Part shown: positions 6,181 through 7,444 of the stretch, in pieces
Layout of the letters: each line of letters begins with the position of its first letter
Position numbering within the stretch: the first letter of the stretch is position 1
Source of the DNA: an uncultured bacterium
GTDB taxonomy: Bacteria > Patescibacteriota > Saccharimonadia > Saccharimonadales > Saccharimonadaceae
DNA: 7,444 nucleotides
Direction of reading: 5' to 3'
Assembly (NCBI GenBank): GCA_938045655.1
Contig: CALIMO010000004.1
Span: 1 to 7,444 of the forward strand
The notes under the pieces: model-generated
What the model was told of the DNA's origin: nothing
The model's database searches: none
The model's input: the letters and a program-made list of their open reading frames with translations, nothing else
Translations under genes and position numbers: made by a program

Positions 6181-6950
6181 TATTTGCCCCCTTCTATACG
6201 CTGAATAATCTCTTTCGAAACTGCTTTATAAGCACGAGCTCCCTTGCTGAATCTATCATAAACGCCAATTGGAACACCGTGACTTGGAGCTTCTGCGAGA
6301 CGAATATTCCGCGGAATTGCATTCGAAAAAATCTTATCTGGAAAGAATTTTTTAATTTCTTCGAGAACTTGCCCGCCTAAAGTTGTGCGAGAATCCACCA
6401 TTGTTGGCAAAACCCCAAGAAGCTCAAGGTTTGGATTCATCCCCTTTTTCACAAGTTTCATGCTTTCAAGAAGCTGACCAAGGCCTTCCATCGCGTAAAA
6501 TTCAGCCTGAACTGGTAGAATCAAATAATCACTAGCAATAAAACCATTCACAGTCAATAAACTCAAACTTGGTGGAGAATCTAAAATAACATAGTCAAAA
6601 TCAGATTCGACAGTTTTTAAAGCATCTTTCAATCGAGTAAATCGACCTTTTGCTGACGCAAGCTCAACTTCAGCATTAGCTAAAATTGGCGTGCTTGGTG
6701 CAATTTTTAATTTCGAAAATTCTGTTTCAATAATAATTTCACCTAATTGTTTTTCGCCAGAAACTACATCTGCCATAGTAAAATCAAGGTTATTTTTATC
6801 AATACCAAGACCGCTAGTTGCATTTCCTTGCGGGTCAAAATCAACAAGAAGTGTTCGAAAACCTCGCTTTGCAATAAAATAAGCAATATTTATAGCGCTG
6901 GTTGTTTTACCAACCCCCCCTTTTTGATTGGTTATCGAAATCACCTTCAT
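6180..6950 (-). CDS. parA: Chromosome-partitioning ATPase ParA (Soj)
   Basis: Deviant Walker-A ATPase that binds the nucleoid as an ATP dimer and, with ParB, drives chromosome segregation. I choose the ATG at 6948-6950, giving 256 residues beginning MKVISITNQKGGVGKTT. The deviant P-loop KGGVGKTT is at 10-17, the A' motif VDFDPQGNATSGLG at 36-49, and the Walker B-like VILDSPPS at 121-128. There is no N-terminal DNA-binding extension, so it is the short chromosomal Soj type and not the long plasmid type. An ATG three codons upstream (6957-6959) touches the -10 hexamer and would lie before the expected transcription start, so it is unlikely to be used. No Shine-Dalgarno is present. parB follows with a 1-nt overlap. 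Confidence 0.95.
   Translation of the reverse strand: MKVISITNQKGGVGKTTSAINIAYFIAKRGFRTLLVDFDPQGNATSGLGIDKNNLDFTMADVVSGEKQLGEIIIETEFSKLKIAPSTPILANAEVELASAKGRFTRLKDALKTVESDFDYVILDSPPSLSLLTVNGFIASDYLILPVQAEFYAMEGLGQLLESMKLVKKGMNPNLELLGVLPTMVDSRTTLGGQVLEEIKKFFPDKIFSNAIPRNIRLAEAPSHGVPIGVYDRFSKGARAYKAVSKEIIQRIEGGK
6187..6192 (-). promoter_or_regulatory. Shine-Dalgarno for parB inside parA
   Basis: AGGGGG on the minus strand, 6 nt before the parB ATG (6178-6180), lies in the last codons of parA (Glu-Gly-Gly-Lys). With the TAATG stop-start overlap it indicates coupled translation of ParA and ParB. Confidence 0.6.
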
Positions 6951-6959
6951 AATGTTCAT

Positions 6960-6988
6960 ATTATATCACAAACCTTTAGCACTTTCAA
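6960..6988 (-). promoter_or_regulatory. parAB promoter, very short leader
   Basis: On the minus strand, TTGAAA (6983-6988), a 17-nt spacer, and TATAAT (6960-6965) preceded by TGA (extended -10). The chosen parA ATG begins 10 nt after the last base of the -10, leaving a predicted leader of about 3 nt or none. The 12-mer around the -10 is identical to that of the membrane protein-htrA promoter. Confidence 0.8.
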
Positions 6989-7001
6989 CTTTATTTTAAT
7001 C

Positions 7002-7030
7002 TTGATTTTTGGAATTTTGTATGTTAAAAT
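7002..7030 (+). promoter_or_regulatory. rplU promoter
   Basis: TTGATT (7002-7007), a 17-nt spacer, and TAAAAT (7025-7030) preceded by TGT (extended -10). Transcription would start near 7037, leaving a leader of about 24 nt that contains a Shine-Dalgarno. Its -35 is 13 nt from the -35 of the divergent parA promoter. Confidence 0.75.
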
Positions 7031-7051
7031 AATAAAGATATTAAATTTAAT

Positions 7052-7056
7052 GAGGA
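7052..7056 (+). promoter_or_regulatory. Shine-Dalgarno for rplU
   Basis: GAGGA, 4 nt before ATG 7061. It is the one promoter-proximal start in the window with both a real leader and a ribosome binding site, in contrast to lepB, parA and the membrane gene. Confidence 0.65.
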
Positions 7057-7060
7057 TTTT

Positions 7061-7369
7061 ATGAAAAAAGCAGTCATAAAAGTTGGCGGTAAACAATTTA
7101 TCGTTAGCGAAAAAGAGACCCTTCTGGTGGACCTCCTCCCGCAAGGAACAAAAGAGCTCGAACTTGATGCTTTGATGCTTATTAATGGCGACAAAGTGGA
7201 AGTTGGAACTCCTGTTGTGAAAGGCGTGAAAGTTTCCGCTAAAGTTGTTGACGAACTTGTTAAGGGCGAAAAAATCCGTGTGATCCGTTATAAAGCTAAA
7301 AAACGCGTTCACAAAGAAAACGGACATCGTCAAAAATACACTAAAATTGAAATTGCTTCAATTAAATAA
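7061..7369 (+). CDS. rplU: Large-subunit ribosomal protein bL21
   Basis: Component of the 50S subunit that binds 23S rRNA. Its 102 residues are the normal family length. The N-terminal KKAVIKVGGKQFIVSE (2-17), the middle GDKVEVGTP (43-51) and the C-terminal block KKRVHKENGHRQKYTKIEI (79-97) are all typical of L21, the last being the basic RNA-binding region. Start ATG has a Shine-Dalgarno at 7052-7056; stop TAA. In most bacteria rplU is followed by rpmA (L27), often with a small protease gene between. Here an intrinsic terminator follows within about 25 nt, so the gene appears monocistronic. Identity is secure. Confidence 0.97.
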   Translation: MKKAVIKVGGKQFIVSEKETLLVDLLPQGTKELELDALMLINGDKVEVGTPVVKGVKVSAKVVDELVKGEKIRVIRYKAKKRVHKENGHRQKYTKIEIASIK

Positions 7370-7390
7370 TTAAAAGGCGGCCAGCCATTT

Positions 7391-7424
7391 AAAAACTAGC
7401 TCTCTACTCAAGGGCTAGTTTTTT
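7391..7424 (+). terminator. Intrinsic terminator of rplU
   Basis: AACTAGCTCT (7394-7403) pairs with AGGGCTAGTT (7411-7420), 10 bp with one G-T wobble and a 7-nt loop. A run of As lies before it and TTTT after it (7421-7424), so the stem can extend by A-T pairs. It lies just downstream of the rplU stop. Confidence 0.9.
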
Positions 7425-7444
7425 GTTCGTAGATTTAGATTTAA

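Overview
The window is AT-rich bacterial DNA carrying single-copy housekeeping genes in compact units, with a short degraded accessory patch between them. The likely source is a Patescibacteria/CPR bacterium, most probably a Saccharibacteria (TM7) relative. That placement is an inference from the character of several proteins: PrmC with NLPY in place of NPPY, ParB with an EGQARPLL segment, and short LepB and HtrA. No rRNA or marker tree was available. Every complete intact gene fits the standard code, and no intact frame contains UGA. Seven of the eight intact stops are UAA and one is UAG.

Layout. Positions 1-277 (+) hold the 3' end of prfA (RF1). It is followed after 3 nt by prmC (281-1114, +), whose product methylates RF1, and then by a strong bidirectional terminator (1177-1207). 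Positions 1206-2517 (-) hold two broken genes. One is a 5'-truncated remnant with a nonsense codon and two frameshifts (1206-1671). The other is an alpha/beta hydrolase split by a single frameshift in a G run (1748-2517). Both use AGA and AUA codons much more than the neighbouring genes, which suggests a decaying acquired patch. Positions 2623-4569 (-) hold a two-gene unit: a polytopic membrane protein of unknown function followed by an HtrA/DegP-type membrane-anchored protease. It diverges from lepB (signal peptidase I, 4646-5263, +). lepB converges on parB-parA (5296-6950, -) across a bidirectional terminator. parA diverges from rplU (L21, 7061-7369, +), which is followed directly by its own terminator, with no rpmA in the window.

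How the genes relate. prfA and prmC are an enzyme-substrate pair in translation termination. LepB and HtrA act at the outer face of the cytoplasmic membrane in processing and quality control of exported proteins. ParA and ParB form the chromosome-segregation pair. The clearest signal that standard annotation would miss is in the promoters. Four sigma70-type promoters with a TGN extended -10 can be read. Three of them (lepB, the membrane gene and parA) lie only 6-9 nt before the start codon and predict leaderless or nearly leaderless mRNAs. Genes inside operons, and rplU, have recognisable Shine-Dalgarno sequences. This also moves the parA start to the second ATG (6950). I found no convincing new defence, CRISPR or mobile system here.
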